Below are positions 36,562-47,419 of a DNA stretch of 64,000 nucleotides, one piece after another. Below the pieces are notes generated by a model. It had not been told where the DNA came from. It was given only the letters and a program-made list of their open reading frames with translations, and made no database searches. Numbering within the stretch: the stretch's first letter is position 1; each line of letters starts with the position of its first letter. The position numbers and the translations under genes are program-made. Source of the stretch: Acinetobacter sp. ANC 3832 (GTDB taxonomy: Bacteria; Pseudomonadota; Gammaproteobacteria; Pseudomonadales; Moraxellaceae). Location: positions 22,004 to 86,003 of the forward strand of contig NZ_NEGJ01000013.1 of the NCBI RefSeq assembly GCF_002135415.1. Reading direction: 5' to 3'.

Positions 36562-39408
36562 ATGAGCGATAAGCAAACTTCTGAAAATGCAGTGGACTAT
36601 AAAGCCACGCTAAACCTCCCAGGTACCGAATTTGCCATGAAAGCAAATCTCGCAGTACGTGAAGCTAAATGGTTAGAAGAATGGTATGCCGACAACATTT
36701 ATCAGCAGATTCGTGCATCGCGTATTGGCAAGAAAAAATATGTGCTTCATGACGGCCCTCCCTATGCAAATGGTCAAATCCATTTGGGTCATGCGGTCAA
36801 TAAAGTCCTGAAAGATATTATTATCAAAAGCCGTATTATGGATGGTTTCGATGCCCCTTATGTGCCGGGTTGGGACTGTCATGGCTTACCCATTGAACTT
36901 AAAGTTGAAGAAAAAATTGGTAAAGTTGGCGTAAAAGTTGATGCTTCTACGTTTCGTAAAGCATGTCGTGAATATGCTTACACCCAAGTCGAATTACAGA
37001 AAAAAGACTTTGTACGCATGGGCGTGTTTGGCGATTGGGACAATCCTTATTTGACTATGAACTTTGCTCAGGAAGCGAATATCGTTCGTGCATTGGGTAA
37101 AATTGCCAAAGCGGGACACATTGAACCGGGTCTTAAACCCGTCAACTGGTGTTTAGACTGTGGCTCTGCGCTTGCAGAAGCTGAAGTTGAATATGAAGAT
37201 AAAAAATCCGATGCAATTGATGTCGGTTTTACGGTTGTTGATTTAGCTGATTTATCTGCACGTTTAGGCATTACAGTAAACGATTCAACTGACATCGTGA
37301 TTTGGACAACCACACCTTGGACATTGCCTGCAAACCAAGCTGTTGCTCTTCATGCCGATATTGAATATCAACTGGTTAAAGCAACAGGTGAAAATAAAGT
37401 TGCTCAAAACCTCATTTTAGCCAAAGAGTTAGTTCAGTCTGCCTCTGAACGTTATGGCTTTGAAGCATTTGAAGTGCTTGCAGACTTTGTCGGCTCAAAA
37501 CTTGAAAACTTACAATTACAGCACCCGTTGATTGGTGATCGCCAAGTTCCTGTAATTTTAGGTGAACATGTGATTGCAACCAGTGGTACAGGTGCAGTAC
37601 ATACCGCGCCTGGTCATGGTGTGGACGATTATAAAGTTGGCTTATTGTATAACTTAAAAGTGGATAATCCTGTTGGTGGTAACGGTGTGTATTTAGCGAC
37701 TGCGCCAATTTTTGCAGGCGAGCACATCTACAAAGCCAATCCTAAAATTATTGCTGCATTAACCGAAAGCAATAAACTTTGGGCGCATGTCGTTATCAAA
37801 CACAGCTATCCACATTGCTGGCGTCATAAAACACCGATTATCTTCCGTGCGACCCCACAGTGGTTCATCAGCATGGATGCAAAAGGCTTGCGTCAAAATG
37901 CATTGAATGCGATTGAAAACGACATCGACTTTGTACCTGATTGGGGTAAAAACCGTATCCAATCGATGATCGAAGGTCGTCCAGATTGGTGTATCTCACG
38001 TCAACGTACTTGGGGTGTGCCAATCCCATTCTTCGTACATAAAGATACCAATGAGTTGCACCCTCGTACGCCTGAGTTGATCGAAGAAGTCGCTAAGCTG
38101 ATTGAAAAAGAAGGTATCGATGGTTGGTATAACCGTGATGCTTCTGAATTCATTGGTGCAGATGCAGAACAGTACAATGCTATTCGAGATACCTTAGACG
38201 TTTGGTTCGATTCTGGTACAACGCATTTTGCTGTACTACGTGAACGTGAAGAACTCACTGATCCTGCTGATTTGTACCTTGAAGGTTCAGATCAACACCG
38301 TGGTTGGTTCCAGTCTTCATTGCTGACCTCTATCGCCATTAATGAACGCGCACCCTATAAAGGCCTACTCACTCACGGTTTCGTAGTAGATGAGAAAGGT
38401 CGTAAGATGTCTAAGTCATTGGGTAATATCATTGCCCCTCAAGACATCATTAAAGATATGGGTGCAGATGGTTTACGTTTCTGGATTGCATCTGCCGACT
38501 ACCGTTATGAAATGACTGCGGGTAAAGAAATCTTTAGCCGTGCATCAGATGGTTATCGTCGTATTCGTAATACGCTTCGTTTCTTATTGGCAAACTTAAA
38601 TGGTTTCACACCATCAACAGATGCATTGCCTGTAGACCAATTGATCGCACTCGATCAATACATTTTACAGCGCGCGGCTGATGTACAGAAAACCATTCAG
38701 CAAGCTTATGAAGATATGAATTTCCATATCGTCACCAATGCCTTGACCAATTTCTGTATCAATGACTTGGGTGGTTTCTACTTAGACATCATTAAAGATC
38801 GTCAGTACACTACGAAAGCGGATTCTCAAGCACGTCATTCTGCGCAAACAGCGTTGTATCATTTGGTACAAGCTTTTGTTCGTTGGATGGCGCCTATATT
38901 GACCTTTACGGCGCAAGAAGCTTGGCCTTTAATTCCAGAACAATCTGAAAAATATGTGTTCACATCTGAATGGTATGACATTCCTGTTGCATCAACAGCG
39001 AATTTGATTTCAGAAGCAGATTGGCAAATCATGATTGCGGTTAAATCTGCAGTGAATAAGCAAATTGAAGCTGCACGTAATGCAAAATTGATTGGCTCAA
39101 ATTTGTCTGCCAAAGTTGAACTTTGGGCCAATACAGAACTTAAAGCCGTACTTGATCAATTGGGTGATGAACTTCGTTTTGTATTGATCACGTCCACTGT
39201 GATTGTGAATACATTGGATGAAATACAAGGTGAAGCGACAGATCTTGATGGCTTACGTGTCAAAGTTTCAGCAGCTGATGGTGAAAAGTGCGCGCGTTGT
39301 TGGCATGTCCTTCCTGATGTAAATACACATCACGAACATCCAGGTCTTTGTTCTCGTTGTATTATTAACCTTCCTACAGGTCAAGGTGAAGAGAGAAAGT
39401 ATGCCTAA
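36562..39408 (+). CDS. ileS: IleS, isoleucyl-tRNA synthetase
   Basis: This 948-residue class I synthetase charges tRNA-Ile. The HIGH motif appears as [13 protein letters not shown] (about 60-72) and KMSKS as [10 protein letters not shown]. The editing domain between them carries [15 protein letters not shown] sequence ([12 protein letters not shown]). A C-terminal zinc motif is visible (CARCW...CSRC). The ATG at 36562 gives the usual MSDKQ start; an ATG four codons earlier is less likely. The lspA start overlaps its last codons by 8 bases. Confidence 0.97.
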   Translation: MSDKQTSENAVDYKATLNLPGTEFAMKANLAVREAKWLEEWYADNIYQQIRASRIGKKKYVLHDGPPYANGQIHLGHAVNKVLKDIIIKSRIMDGFDAPYVPGWDCHGLPIELKVEEKIGKVGVKVDASTFRKACREYAYTQVELQKKDFVRMGVFGDWDNPYLTMNFAQEANIVRALGKIAKAGHIEPGLKPVNWCLDCGSALAEAEVEYEDKKSDAIDVGFTVVDLADLSARLGITVNDSTDIVIWTTTPWTLPANQAVALHADIEYQLVKATGENKVAQNLILAKELVQSASERYGFEAFEVLADFVGSKLENLQLQHPLIGDRQVPVILGEHVIATSGTGAVHTAPGHGVDDYKVGLLYNLKVDNPVGGNGVYLATAPIFAGEHIYKANPKIIAALTESNKLWAHVVIKHSYPHCWRHKTPIIFRATPQWFISMDAKGLRQNALNAIENDIDFVPDWGKNRIQSMIEGRPDWCISRQRTWGVPIPFFVHKDTNELHPRTPELIEEVAKLIEKEGIDGWYNRDASEFIGADAEQYNAIRDTLDVWFDSGTTHFAVLREREELTDPADLYLEGSDQHRGWFQSSLLTSIAINERAPYKGLLTHGFVVDEKGRKMSKSLGNIIAPQDIIKDMGADGLRFWIASADYRYEMTAGKEIFSRASDGYRRIRNTLRFLLANLNGFTPSTDALPVDQLIALDQYILQRAADVQKTIQQAYEDMNFHIVTNALTNFCINDLGGFYLDIIKDRQYTTKADSQARHSAQTALYHLVQAFVRWMAPILTFTAQEAWPLIPEQSEKYVFTSEWYDIPVASTANLISEADWQIMIAVKSAVNKQIEAARNAKLIGSNLSAKVELWANTELKAVLDQLGDELRFVLITSTVIVNTLDEIQGEATDLDGLRVKVSAADGEKCARCWHVLPDVNTHHEHPGLCSRCIINLPTGQGEERKYA

Positions 39409-39940
39409 TCCGCAAAATAAAAAGGGCTTATTTCAGTTTTATCCACACAATTTACTTTGGCTTGGACTTTCAGTCCTTGCCATTGTGTTGGATCAATGGA
39501 CAAAATCGATTGCAAGTGCGCATTTGACGTATGCAAACCCTGTCCCTGTGTTGCCCTTTTTGAATTGGACATTACTACATAACTATGGCGCAGCCTTTAG
39601 TTTCTTGTCTGATGCGGGTGGTTGGCAACATTATTTATTCACTGGGCTTGCAGGAATTGTATCAATCATCTTTGTGTTTTGGCTGATGCGTATGCCAAAA
39701 ACAACGGTGGTTTTGCCGATGGCAATTGCCCTAATTTTAGGGGGTGCGATTGGGAATTTAATTGACCGTGTTACGCTAGGTTATGTGGTCGATTTTATTC
39801 ACGTATTCTATCAAGATCATAACTTTCCAGCATTTAATATTGCAGATAGTGCGATTACATTGGGTACAATTTTATTGTTAATTGATACATTCTTCTTAGA
39901 AAAGCAACGTATTCAACGTGCGGAAGCGAAAAATGACTGA
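39401..39940 (+). CDS. lspA: LspA, lipoprotein signal peptidase II
   Basis: This 179-residue inner-membrane aspartyl protease cleaves lipoprotein signal peptides. It has four hydrophobic helices and the two catalytic aspartates in [10 protein letters not shown] and [15 protein letters not shown] and NYGAAFSFL are conserved family segments. The ATG at 39401 overlaps the end of ileS and has GAGAGAAAG upstream. Its stop overlaps the fkpB start. In this window its likely substrates include SsuA copy 1 and the 45-residue lipoprotein near plc. Confidence 0.96.
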   Translation: MPNPQNKKGLFQFYPHNLLWLGLSVLAIVLDQWTKSIASAHLTYANPVPVLPFLNWTLLHNYGAAFSFLSDAGGWQHYLFTGLAGIVSIIFVFWLMRMPKTTVVLPMAIALILGGAIGNLIDRVTLGYVVDFIHVFYQDHNFPAFNIADSAITLGTILLLIDTFFLEKQRIQRAEAKND

Positions 39941-40415
39941 AATGATTAATCCGAACGAAGAAACACGTATTTCTGAAGGTTCAAAAGTAGATTTACACTT
40001 TTCTGTAGCGATTGAAAGCGGTGTAGAAATTGATAATACCCGTAGCCGTGAAGAACCTGTAAGCCTTGTTATGGGTGATGGTAGTCTATTGCCTGGTTTT
40101 GAAAAAGCATTGTTTGGTTTACGTGCAGGCGACCGCCGTACCGTAAGTTTACCTCCTGAAGATGCTTTTGGCCCGTGGAACCCTGAAAATATCCAGAAAT
40201 TTGATACTGTGAAGTTTGAACAGCGTCCAATTGAAGGTCATATGATTGAGTTTGAAGATAAAGCTAAGCAAAGCTTATTTGGTGTGGTTAAAACTGTTGG
40301 TGATGACATCACCGAAGTCGATTTTAACCATCCTTTGGCAGGTAAAAACATTACATTTGAAGTCGAAATTTTCAAAGTGACTCCTGCTGGTCAGCAAGGC
40401 GTGAAATTGGTGTAA
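39933..40415 (+). CDS. fkpB: FkpB (SlpA), FKBP-type prolyl isomerase
   Basis: This 160-residue cytoplasmic prolyl isomerase has SlyD-like architecture. Landmarks are VDLHFSVAIESG, GSLLPGFEKALFGLRAGDRRTVSLPPEDAFG and DFNHPLAGKNITFEVEI. The ATG at 39933 overlaps the lspA stop by 8 bases and has CGGAAG upstream. E. coli carries fkpB in the same place after lspA. It is the third FKBP protein in this window and the only one without a signal. Confidence 0.93.
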   Translation: MTEMINPNEETRISEGSKVDLHFSVAIESGVEIDNTRSREEPVSLVMGDGSLLPGFEKALFGLRAGDRRTVSLPPEDAFGPWNPENIQKFDTVKFEQRPIEGHMIEFEDKAKQSLFGVVKTVGDDITEVDFNHPLAGKNITFEVEIFKVTPAGQQGVKLV

Positions 40416-40445
40416 AGGTCATGTTGAAAAATACATGATTGATCA

Positions 40446-40466
40446 AGCTCCTTCGGGAGCTTTTTT
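40446..40466 (+). terminator. Terminator after fkpB
   Basis: AGCTCC-TTCG-GGAGCT stem with a UUCG tetraloop and a T run, 31 bases past the stop. Confidence 0.93.
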
Positions 40467-40571
40467 ATTTCTGAGATAAACACCTAAAATCTAATAAAAT
40501 ACTTACAAATAAATACTATGCAATTGTTCTAATTTACGATTAATTAAAGAAAAATCTAAACAGGTATAAAA

Positions 40572-41114
40572 ATGAATATTCAAATTATTGTGGGCAGTAT
40601 TCGTGAAGGTCGCGTTGCCATTAAAGTTGCTCATTGGTTATTAAAAGAAATCGAAAACTTAGGTTTTAGTACACTGAATGTTGAAATTGTGGATTTAAAA
40701 GAATGGGATTTACCTTTCTTTGCTGGCGCAAAATCACCTGCAACTGGTATCTATGATCAACCGAAGCAACAAGATTGGGCAGATAAAATTGCTTCTGGAG
40801 ATGCCTTTATTTTTGTGACCCCTGAATATAACCATGGTTATAGTCCCGTTTTAAAAAATGCATTGGATTATGTCTATAAAGAATGGCAAGCCAAACCTTC
40901 AGCCTTTGTCAGCTATGGTGGAACCAATGGTTCACGTTCAATCGATCAAATTAAACAAGTCTGTGCTTTTTTAGGCATGATTGATTCAAATGCAGTCATT
41001 GAGCTTCGAGATATTTTTAGTCGAAGCAAAGGTGAAACCTTTGAAAGTAATGAGTTTGATCAAAAAGCGGTAAAATCTGTCGTGAATAAACTGATTCAAT
41101 ATGCAAATGTTTAA
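40572..41114 (+). CDS. NADPH-dependent FMN reductase family protein
   Basis: This 180-residue flavodoxin-like protein shows the phosphate-binding loop GSIREGR near the N-terminus and TPEYNHGYSPVLKNALDYV, the hallmark of the FMN_red family (ChrR/YieF, SsuE relatives). It probably reduces FMN or quinones with NAD(P)H. It is not adjacent to ssuD, but it could supply FMNH2 for it since no ssuE is seen in the ssu operon. It appears monocistronic. Confidence 0.85.
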   Translation: MNIQIIVGSIREGRVAIKVAHWLLKEIENLGFSTLNVEIVDLKEWDLPFFAGAKSPATGIYDQPKQQDWADKIASGDAFIFVTPEYNHGYSPVLKNALDYVYKEWQAKPSAFVSYGGTNGSRSIDQIKQVCAFLGMIDSNAVIELRDIFSRSKGETFESNEFDQKAVKSVVNKLIQYANV

Positions 41115-41125
41115 TTTTAACCATG

Positions 41126-41162
41126 TACGCTTCAGCTTACAAAAGCTGATGCATTAAGCGTA
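41126..41162. repeat. Nested hairpin after the FMN reductase gene
   Basis: Outer arms TACGCTT and AAGCGTA enclose inner arms CAGCTT and AAGCTG with an ACAA loop. No T run follows, so it is not a standard terminator. Confidence 0.6.
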
Positions 41163-41291
41163 TAGACCTCATTCGAGTATTTTATTATTCTTTAAACATG
41201 AGGAAACAGGACGTTTCTGGAACTAAAACAACAATGATAAGTTTTTGCAACAGGATGTGAGGTACGACAGGAGTTATACCTAGGTAATGAA

Positions 41292-41331
41292 TATAAAAAA
41301 AGCCCCTTCATCCTGAAGGGGCTTTTTTTAT
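41292..41331. terminator. Strong bidirectional terminator before the T6SS minus arm
   Basis: AAAAAAAGCCCCTTCA and TGAAGGGGCTTTTTTT form a near-perfect stem with symmetrical A and T runs. Confidence 0.95.
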
Positions 41332-41403
41332 ATTCATTTTTAAATAAAAGGTATTAAACAAGAAAAATAAAGCATTTCAGCTCTTCAAACTGATTTCCTA
41401 TGA

Positions 41404-41670
41404 TTAGTTCTGCCCTACCGTCAAAGACTGATTGCCTATGCATTTACAACCACAAGATAAAGGCGAATTATGCTGTGCCGCAGGTTTACCCATCACCAAC
41501 ATATGAGTATCACCAGACACAATTGTAGAAACACATTGATGCTTTGGACAAGTTGCTTTATCTCCAACGCAAGCAATTGCTTTACCCTCAATCACAAAAG
41601 ATTGATTGGCTGAAATCACTTGCCCACCACCTGTGGTTGGAGAGCCGATTGTAATATAGGGAAATGCCAT
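41404..41670 (-). CDS. PAAR-domain T6SS spike-tip protein
   Basis: This 88-residue protein consists almost entirely of a PAAR domain (ITIGSPTTGGGQVI, AIACVGDKATCPKH, VSGDTHMLVMGKPAA, LSCGCKCIG), the cone that sharpens the VgrG spike. Histidine and cysteine residues fit a zinc site. No effector extension is present. Two ATGs are adjacent; the second has better spacing (7) to AAGGA. It is the last gene of the T6SS minus arm, 42 bases after tagN. No vgrG is present in the window. Confidence 0.88.
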   Translation of the reverse strand: MAFPYITIGSPTTGGGQVISANQSFVIEGKAIACVGDKATCPKHQCVSTIVSGDTHMLVMGKPAAQHNSPLSCGCKCIGNQSLTVGQN

Positions 41671-41712
41671 CATTTTATCCTTATTTTTATCAATTATTGT
41701 TGAGCCTAGAAT

Positions 41713-42486
41713 CTATAAGACTTCAAATTCAATACGACGGTTTTTCTTACGACCTTCTTCAGTCGCATTATCTGCAACAGGTTTACTCGCGCCCATTCCA
41801 GCAGTGCTTAAACGTGTTGCAACGATACCTTTTGCAATTAAATATTGCTTCACTGCCTCAGCTCGTTCTTGGCTGAGTTTCATATTTTTTTCTGGATTAC
41901 CCTGACTATCAGTATGTCCAATAATTTTTACATTTTTACCCTGAACCTTATTTAATGCAACCACCATTTCATCTAGGATTTGTGTTCCTGCAGGTAATAA
42001 AATAGCATTTCCTGATGCAAACTCAATAATACGATTCTTTAATGCATTATCAACGACAGCTTGCTCGGCAGCATTAACTGATAACTGTGAATTAAAACGA
42101 TACGGAGCCTGAACTAAAGTCTGGAAAATAGTTGCGGTGGGCTGAATATCAGCTTCATTGCCCATTTTTCCCGTTAGATCTACTTGTGTACCACGAACCG
42201 TCAGTTTTCCTTGCGACACCTTTTTTAAATCTGGCGTAATCACACGAGTAACTGAATCACTCCAACCATTGGGTGCAGAAACGGCTCGGATCTGTATTTT
42301 ATCCACCACTTGATCATCGCCATAGACTGAACGTAACTTAGCCAAAATTGCTTGCTTACTGGCATCATTTGGTACAGCGCCTTCAACAACAATCGGTGCT
42401 GCATAACTGAAGCTACAGATGCTGATTCCTAACAACAAACTCGTTAGCTTTAATGTGCTGAATATTTTTTGTCTATTTTTCATCAT
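41713..42486 (-). CDS. tagN: TagN-like OmpA-domain protein of the T6SS
   Basis: This 257-residue periplasmic protein has a signal peptide (LTSLLLGISICSFSYAA), a BON-like central part (about 30-130) and a C-terminal OmpA peptidoglycan-binding domain (IIGHTDSQGNPEKNMKLSQERAEAVKQYL, GMGASKPVADN, NRRIEFEV). It probably anchors the secretion apparatus to the wall. TssL in this locus has no peptidoglycan-binding extension, so TagN is the likely provider. Its start overlaps the tagF stop by one base. Confidence 0.87.
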   Translation of the reverse strand: MMKNRQKIFSTLKLTSLLLGISICSFSYAAPIVVEGAVPNDASKQAILAKLRSVYGDDQVVDKIQIRAVSAPNGWSDSVTRVITPDLKKVSQGKLTVRGTQVDLTGKMGNEADIQPTATIFQTLVQAPYRFNSQLSVNAAEQAVVDNALKNRIIEFASGNAILLPAGTQILDEMVVALNKVQGKNVKIIGHTDSQGNPEKNMKLSQERAEAVKQYLIAKGIVATRLSTAGMGASKPVADNATEEGRKKNRRIEFEVL

Positions 42487-43445
42487 TATTCTTCTATAAA
42501 AGTCTGTTGGAACAATCGCATGCCTTGTTTCAAACTTAATTGTCTTTCACATAAAGCCTGTTCCAATGCGGCTAGCCCTGCATTTTGCTCTAAATACTTA
42601 TCAATCCATTGTGCTTGAATCAAAGACACCCAATGATCATTGTCCATACTTTGGGTAAAAATATCACTCAGCGCTAGAATATCTGCACCTTGGAATCCAA
42701 ACAGTAAAACTGGCGAATCTGTATGTAAGATTCCAATCAAAGCTTCAACATTATGCTGTGACAAAAACCGACCAATTAGACTGACCCAAAATGCAGCGAT
42801 TTCATAACAATAACTTTGATTATTGATCGGTAAAATCAGGACTTTATTCAGCTTACTGGTACCATGCTTAATAATTGGCTGTAATAACAAGCCTAAACCA
42901 AGCATGCTTTGTGCAAGTTCATAAGCACTGATTTTCAGCAGTTGTGCAAATGAATGCATTGTATGATTTTCAAAGAAATCATTACTTTGTGAAACCGATA
43001 AGATTTGAATTTCATGACCAATTTTACCCAGTTTATCCATCAAAATATCAGGGTCTCGTATACTACGAATGACTCGATTTTTTTGTAATAAATCAATCAA
43101 AACTGGCTTATAGGTATAAGGTGCAAATAACAAATTCTGCAAAGGGGTATCAACTTCCAATAAGTGGCTCAGCACCATCGGAAATTGTCTACCTGAACTG
43201 TCTTCACTGGTAATCAGATTTGCCGCTAAGAACATATTTTCTTTCGGATTTGCAATAAAGAAATCCAATGACGGTAGCGTCTGATAAGCCTCATTAAAGT
43301 TTGGATGACGCATCGCATGTTCTAATGCTTCCGTAATCCATTGATCAATCACTTGAATCAGTGCATATTGTCCTTTGGTTTTTAAAAAGTCACCACGCGC
43401 AGGGCTTTTCCCATAATACAGAGGTGTCGTCCTTAACAGTTGCAT
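42486..43445 (-). CDS. tagF: TagF, T6SS-associated regulatory protein
   Basis: This 319-residue protein begins with the TagF domain ([41 protein letters not shown]). In Pseudomonas TagF represses T6SS firing post-translationally through Fha; no fha, ppkA or pppA is seen here, so its mechanism in this organism must differ. It sits between tssM and tagN with coupled translation to tagN. Confidence 0.88.
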   Translation of the reverse strand: MQLLRTTPLYYGKSPARGDFLKTKGQYALIQVIDQWITEALEHAMRHPNFNEAYQTLPSLDFFIANPKENMFLAANLITSEDSSGRQFPMVLSHLLEVDTPLQNLLFAPYTYKPVLIDLLQKNRVIRSIRDPDILMDKLGKIGHEIQILSVSQSNDFFENHTMHSFAQLLKISAYELAQSMLGLGLLLQPIIKHGTSKLNKVLILPINNQSYCYEIAAFWVSLIGRFLSQHNVEALIGILHTDSPVLLFGFQGADILALSDIFTQSMDNDHWVSLIQAQWIDKYLEQNAGLAALEQALCERQLSLKQGMRLFQQTFIEE

Positions 43446-43479
43446 ATGCTTCTCCCTTGCACAAAATCAAATAGGTTGT

Positions 43480-46400
43480 TCATCGTGTTGCTCCCCCTAC
43501 TGTATTCGGTGTAGCAGGTACAGGACTTGCTGGTGTTTGCGGATGGCTGGGTGCAGTGCCTGTAGGTACTTGCGGCTGTGCAGGTGCAGGATTTACTCCT
43601 GCTTGCCCATTTCCTGTAAATGGTGATGATGCTTGTGGACGTGGCGCAGCTGAAGCAGGTGCTTGTAGTGCAGCAACCACTAAAGGCGCTTTAGGACTTG
43701 TCACCTTATCAACCAGTTTCAATCCTGCATAACCACGCCCTGCACCAATTGCACCTGAAGCATTACCACTAATTAAGCGGAAATTAACCTTCACTGAAAA
43801 TTTTGGATCTTGTTTACTGATCCATGTCATTTCATAACTACCATTCGCAGGTTTGCGCTGTGCAGAATCAATAAGCTTATTGATTCCGTACTCACCTGGT
43901 TCTTCAAAAATGGTATGTGTTTGACCTTCTAAATCCACAGCCGTAATTCGTGCACCAGGAATAGAACCTGGATTTGGCCAAATGAAGTTCACCCATTGTT
44001 GAATACCATTTTCATAGACTAAACGTTGTCCATCAATATCAATCGTATAAGACAATAATTGTGGATTTGGAATTGGATTAAATTGGAAGTTGGATTGATT
44101 CGCTGCAGGTGCTGCACCTGTAGGAGCACCCGCGGTCGCACCACCCACTGGAGTCGTATATTGCTCAAAACTCATTACAAATTGTGGGTTTAAGCTTACC
44201 CCCATATTTTTCCAAGTTTTAGATGCCAAAGTATAACCACGACGAATCACAAACGGATCCAAGGTTTCTTTTACAAAATGGGAAATACTACCGTTATCAC
44301 CAAAAATTTGGCTAATCTCATTACTGGTCGCTTGAATTGTTCCCGAACTATTAAATGGAACTTTTTGCGCTAAAGTTTGAGTAAACGGTTGATAGGCTTG
44401 TAATGTCCAAAGTTTATTAATTTCATCTTGTGCAGGTGTAATTAAACCTTCAAACGTTTGAATTAATGGGCTGACTAAAAGCTTTTGTACAATTTGTTGA
44501 TCTGCTTCATTTAAGCCAACCGTTAGTTTTTCATCAACCACTTTCTGAGTGGTATTGAAAACAGAGGTCTGATCATTAATGGTTTGTTTCGCCAAAGCAA
44601 GTGCACTTGGCCCCATATCTCCAGTGCTCTTCAAATCATTTAACTTACTGCGTACTTGAGAGAAGTTATCCAAGTATTCATCTAATAATGATTTATTTTG
44701 TTGATCATCACGCTTACGAACCAATTGATAGAACACTTGGAATTCTTGAGAAATTGGACCTTGGGCCTGTGTTGCAGCTTTTTGAGTTGCATCCGCCTTA
44801 CCTTGTCCAAGTACCTTTTGTTTAAACCATGCAACAAAACCTGTTTTTGGAGCTGCTAATTCTGCTTGTACAACAGGATTATCCCAACTGGTTTCTTTCG
44901 CTACGCGATCTAATAGAACACGAATTGGCGAATTCTGTGGTTCACCTAAAACATCAATAATTTTTGCTTGTTGAGTAAAATCAGTACCTTTCGCATAATG
45001 CACAGCATTCAAGAATTTTTTCCATTCAGCGATATATTCTTGTTTATACAATTGCGTTAATTGCTTACGAATCTGATCAGGACTTCCACTAAACGTTAAA
45101 TCATCAGATTGTGAGCTGTTTAATACCCAATCTTTGGTATCCGTTGGCTTGTTTGCAGCTTCATCAATCGCTGTTTCAACATAATCATCCCAAGCTTTTT
45201 GAGTAAATACACCCGGCAGTGCATAGCCACCAAGTACTGTTGCTTTATTAGCCTCACCGACAATTTGTGCCACAGTTACTGCTGGGAAACGTACTGCTGC
45301 ACGCATTTTAAGTTCGTTATAGACACGATCACGCGCAGGCATACCACGAATTACAGATAACAATACTTGACGAATTTGATCCACCATTTGTGAATCAGAC
45401 TCTAACACTGGAAAAGCTTTATCATTCGCAAGCGTCATTGTATAAGACAGTACTTTTTCGCCTTTTTGAATCATTTCACCTCGTGGCATTTGACCACGAT
45501 TGGCATCTAACCACGAACGCCAAAAACGTGTCACTTGATCACTTAAATGACTCGCATCCATATATTGTGGATTGCTCAGCATTAAATAAGCTTTTAAAGC
45601 ATTATAAGCATCTTGCGGATTGGTATCTGAAGGCTCAGTCACCACTTGATTTGAAGATGTCGGCTTAATTTCGACATTCACGTGGTTTTGCTTTAAAGTT
45701 TCTTGGTTGGTTTTAACACGTTGTAAATATTGAGCAATATTCTGTTGGGTAGGAACCAATACAATTTGCTTCACACCTTTCAAGTATTCTGCTTTAAGTT
45801 TTTCGCGTAACTCATTACCTTGGTATAAACCAAAAGCAAATTTTAATGGGCGATGACGATCAAAATCATCCAATTGTTCTAAGCGTTGTTGCAAAATTAA
45901 TAAAGCATCCAGTTGCGTAGAAAGCTCTTGACCAGACGTCTGCTCCATTTGTACAACTTTATTTAAATCTGCTTGAACATCTGCAATTAATTGTTGGTTA
46001 TTGCGATATGACCACACCCAAAGCCCAAGAATAATAGATACACCCAACAATGCAGCAATAAAAGCCAAATAACGCTGACGTTTTTTCGCTGGATTAATAT
46101 GCTGTTTAACCAAATTTTTATCTTTTAAAATAACTTCCGAGAATAGACCTTTTAAGAAATAACCATGGTTCTGTGAAATAGAATTTTGTGGGATACCATG
46201 TTCACTGTTTGGAATTTTTGAAAGATGAAACTCTTCAGCAATTTGCTCGGTCATTGGACTTTCAATCACACCTTCTTGCAAAGCACTGGTGAAGTAAAAG
46301 CCACGGAATACAGGCTTAAATTGGTACGGATTTTCTTCAAACAATGTCCCAATAAAGGTTTTTAAAGCCGGTTTTAATGTTTTAAATTCAAGTGGGAAAG

Positions 46401-47400
46401 TCATTACACTGGGAGAAATATTTTTTGCATGACGGCGACTTAAATGTGTCGTACTGACACCTTTCAAACCATCGTATAAAACATTGTAATGTTGTTCAAA
46501 AACCTCTGTCGCATTTTGCGTTGCTTGGGGATCATAAGGGATTGTTGCCCCCCACACCTGATCAAACTCTTGGTCTTCATAGCATTCAAAGAATTCGGTA
46601 AAACCTGCAATCAAATCCATTTTTGAAAAGACCAAATATACAGGCGAAAAAATTTCTAAACGTTCTGTTAAATCTTGAATTCTGGCACGTAAGTTTTTAG
46701 CCAATTTAAGTGATTTTTCAGGGCTTTGACTGACCAATTCAGCAATACTGACAATAACGATTAAGCCATTAATCGGTGCTTTGGAGCGGTTCTTCTTTAA
46801 TATATTTAAAAAACCTAACCATTCAGAATGGTCTTCACTATAAACAGAATAACGACCTGCTGTATCCAGTAACACTCCTTCTGTGGAAAAAAACCAGTCA
46901 CAGTTACGTGTACCGCTTAAACCAGCTGAAACCATTTTTTGATGGGTTTCTTCAAAAGGAAATTTTAAACCTGAATTATAAATTGCTGAACTTTTACCCG
47001 CAGCTGGATTGCCAATCACCATATACCAAGGCAATTCATATACTGCTGCATTACCTTTTTTATCACCTAATTTTGACTTACGAATCAGCTGAATTGAGTC
47101 TTTCATTTGCTGATTAATCAGCTGTAACTCTTCTTTATCTTTTTGTTTACCGTATTCAGCTTCAGTGTCCTTAGTAATCGCTTCAACCAATGCTTCACCT
47201 TGGTCAGCATTGCGTTTACGCTGAATCAGCCAATAAATACCGTAGATGAATAACCCCAATACATACACGGCAACCAACATCCAGAAATACTGTCTGGGTA
47301 TAACGCTATATGATGAAAGCAGTGCAACAAATAAAGACAATGCAATGATCGCCTTTGGATTGGTCACGTACTGCCACAAATAACCTAAAATTATATACAT
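43480..47400 (-). CDS. tssM: TssM (IcmF), T6SS inner-membrane core protein
   Basis: This 1306-residue protein forms the membrane complex with TssL. Two N-terminal helices (about 16-33 and 38-57) are followed by a cytoplasmic NTPase-like domain with Walker A GNPAAGKS (130-137) and LDTAGRY, a third helix near 445-465, and a long periplasmic part. The last 60 or so residues form a Pro/Ala/Thr-rich tail (PAPAQPQVPTG, TPASPVPATP) not typical of TssM. The Walker A site is intact. The family usually contacts the TssJ lipoprotein, which is not encoded here. AAGAGAAG precedes the start. Confidence 0.95.
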   Translation of the reverse strand: MYIILGYLWQYVTNPKAIIALSLFVALLSSYSVIPRQYFWMLVAVYVLGLFIYGIYWLIQRKRNADQGEALVEAITKDTEAEYGKQKDKEELQLINQQMKDSIQLIRKSKLGDKKGNAAVYELPWYMVIGNPAAGKSSAIYNSGLKFPFEETHQKMVSAGLSGTRNCDWFFSTEGVLLDTAGRYSVYSEDHSEWLGFLNILKKNRSKAPINGLIVIVSIAELVSQSPEKSLKLAKNLRARIQDLTERLEIFSPVYLVFSKMDLIAGFTEFFECYEDQEFDQVWGATIPYDPQATQNATEVFEQHYNVLYDGLKGVSTTHLSRRHAKNISPSVMTFPLEFKTLKPALKTFIGTLFEENPYQFKPVFRGFYFTSALQEGVIESPMTEQIAEEFHLSKIPNSEHGIPQNSISQNHGYFLKGLFSEVILKDKNLVKQHINPAKKRQRYLAFIAALLGVSIILGLWVWSYRNNQQLIADVQADLNKVVQMEQTSGQELSTQLDALLILQQRLEQLDDFDRHRPLKFAFGLYQGNELREKLKAEYLKGVKQIVLVPTQQNIAQYLQRVKTNQETLKQNHVNVEIKPTSSNQVVTEPSDTNPQDAYNALKAYLMLSNPQYMDASHLSDQVTRFWRSWLDANRGQMPRGEMIQKGEKVLSYTMTLANDKAFPVLESDSQMVDQIRQVLLSVIRGMPARDRVYNELKMRAAVRFPAVTVAQIVGEANKATVLGGYALPGVFTQKAWDDYVETAIDEAANKPTDTKDWVLNSSQSDDLTFSGSPDQIRKQLTQLYKQEYIAEWKKFLNAVHYAKGTDFTQQAKIIDVLGEPQNSPIRVLLDRVAKETSWDNPVVQAELAAPKTGFVAWFKQKVLGQGKADATQKAATQAQGPISQEFQVFYQLVRKRDDQQNKSLLDEYLDNFSQVRSKLNDLKSTGDMGPSALALAKQTINDQTSVFNTTQKVVDEKLTVGLNEADQQIVQKLLVSPLIQTFEGLITPAQDEINKLWTLQAYQPFTQTLAQKVPFNSSGTIQATSNEISQIFGDNGSISHFVKETLDPFVIRRGYTLASKTWKNMGVSLNPQFVMSFEQYTTPVGGATAGAPTGAAPAANQSNFQFNPIPNPQLLSYTIDIDGQRLVYENGIQQWVNFIWPNPGSIPGARITAVDLEGQTHTIFEEPGEYGINKLIDSAQRKPANGSYEMTWISKQDPKFSVKVNFRLISGNASGAIGAGRGYAGLKLVDKVTSPKAPLVVAALQAPASAAPRPQASSPFTGNGQAGVNPAPAQPQVPTGTAPSHPQTPASPVPATPNTVGGATR

Positions 47401-47419
47401 TCGCTTCTCTTCTTATTCT

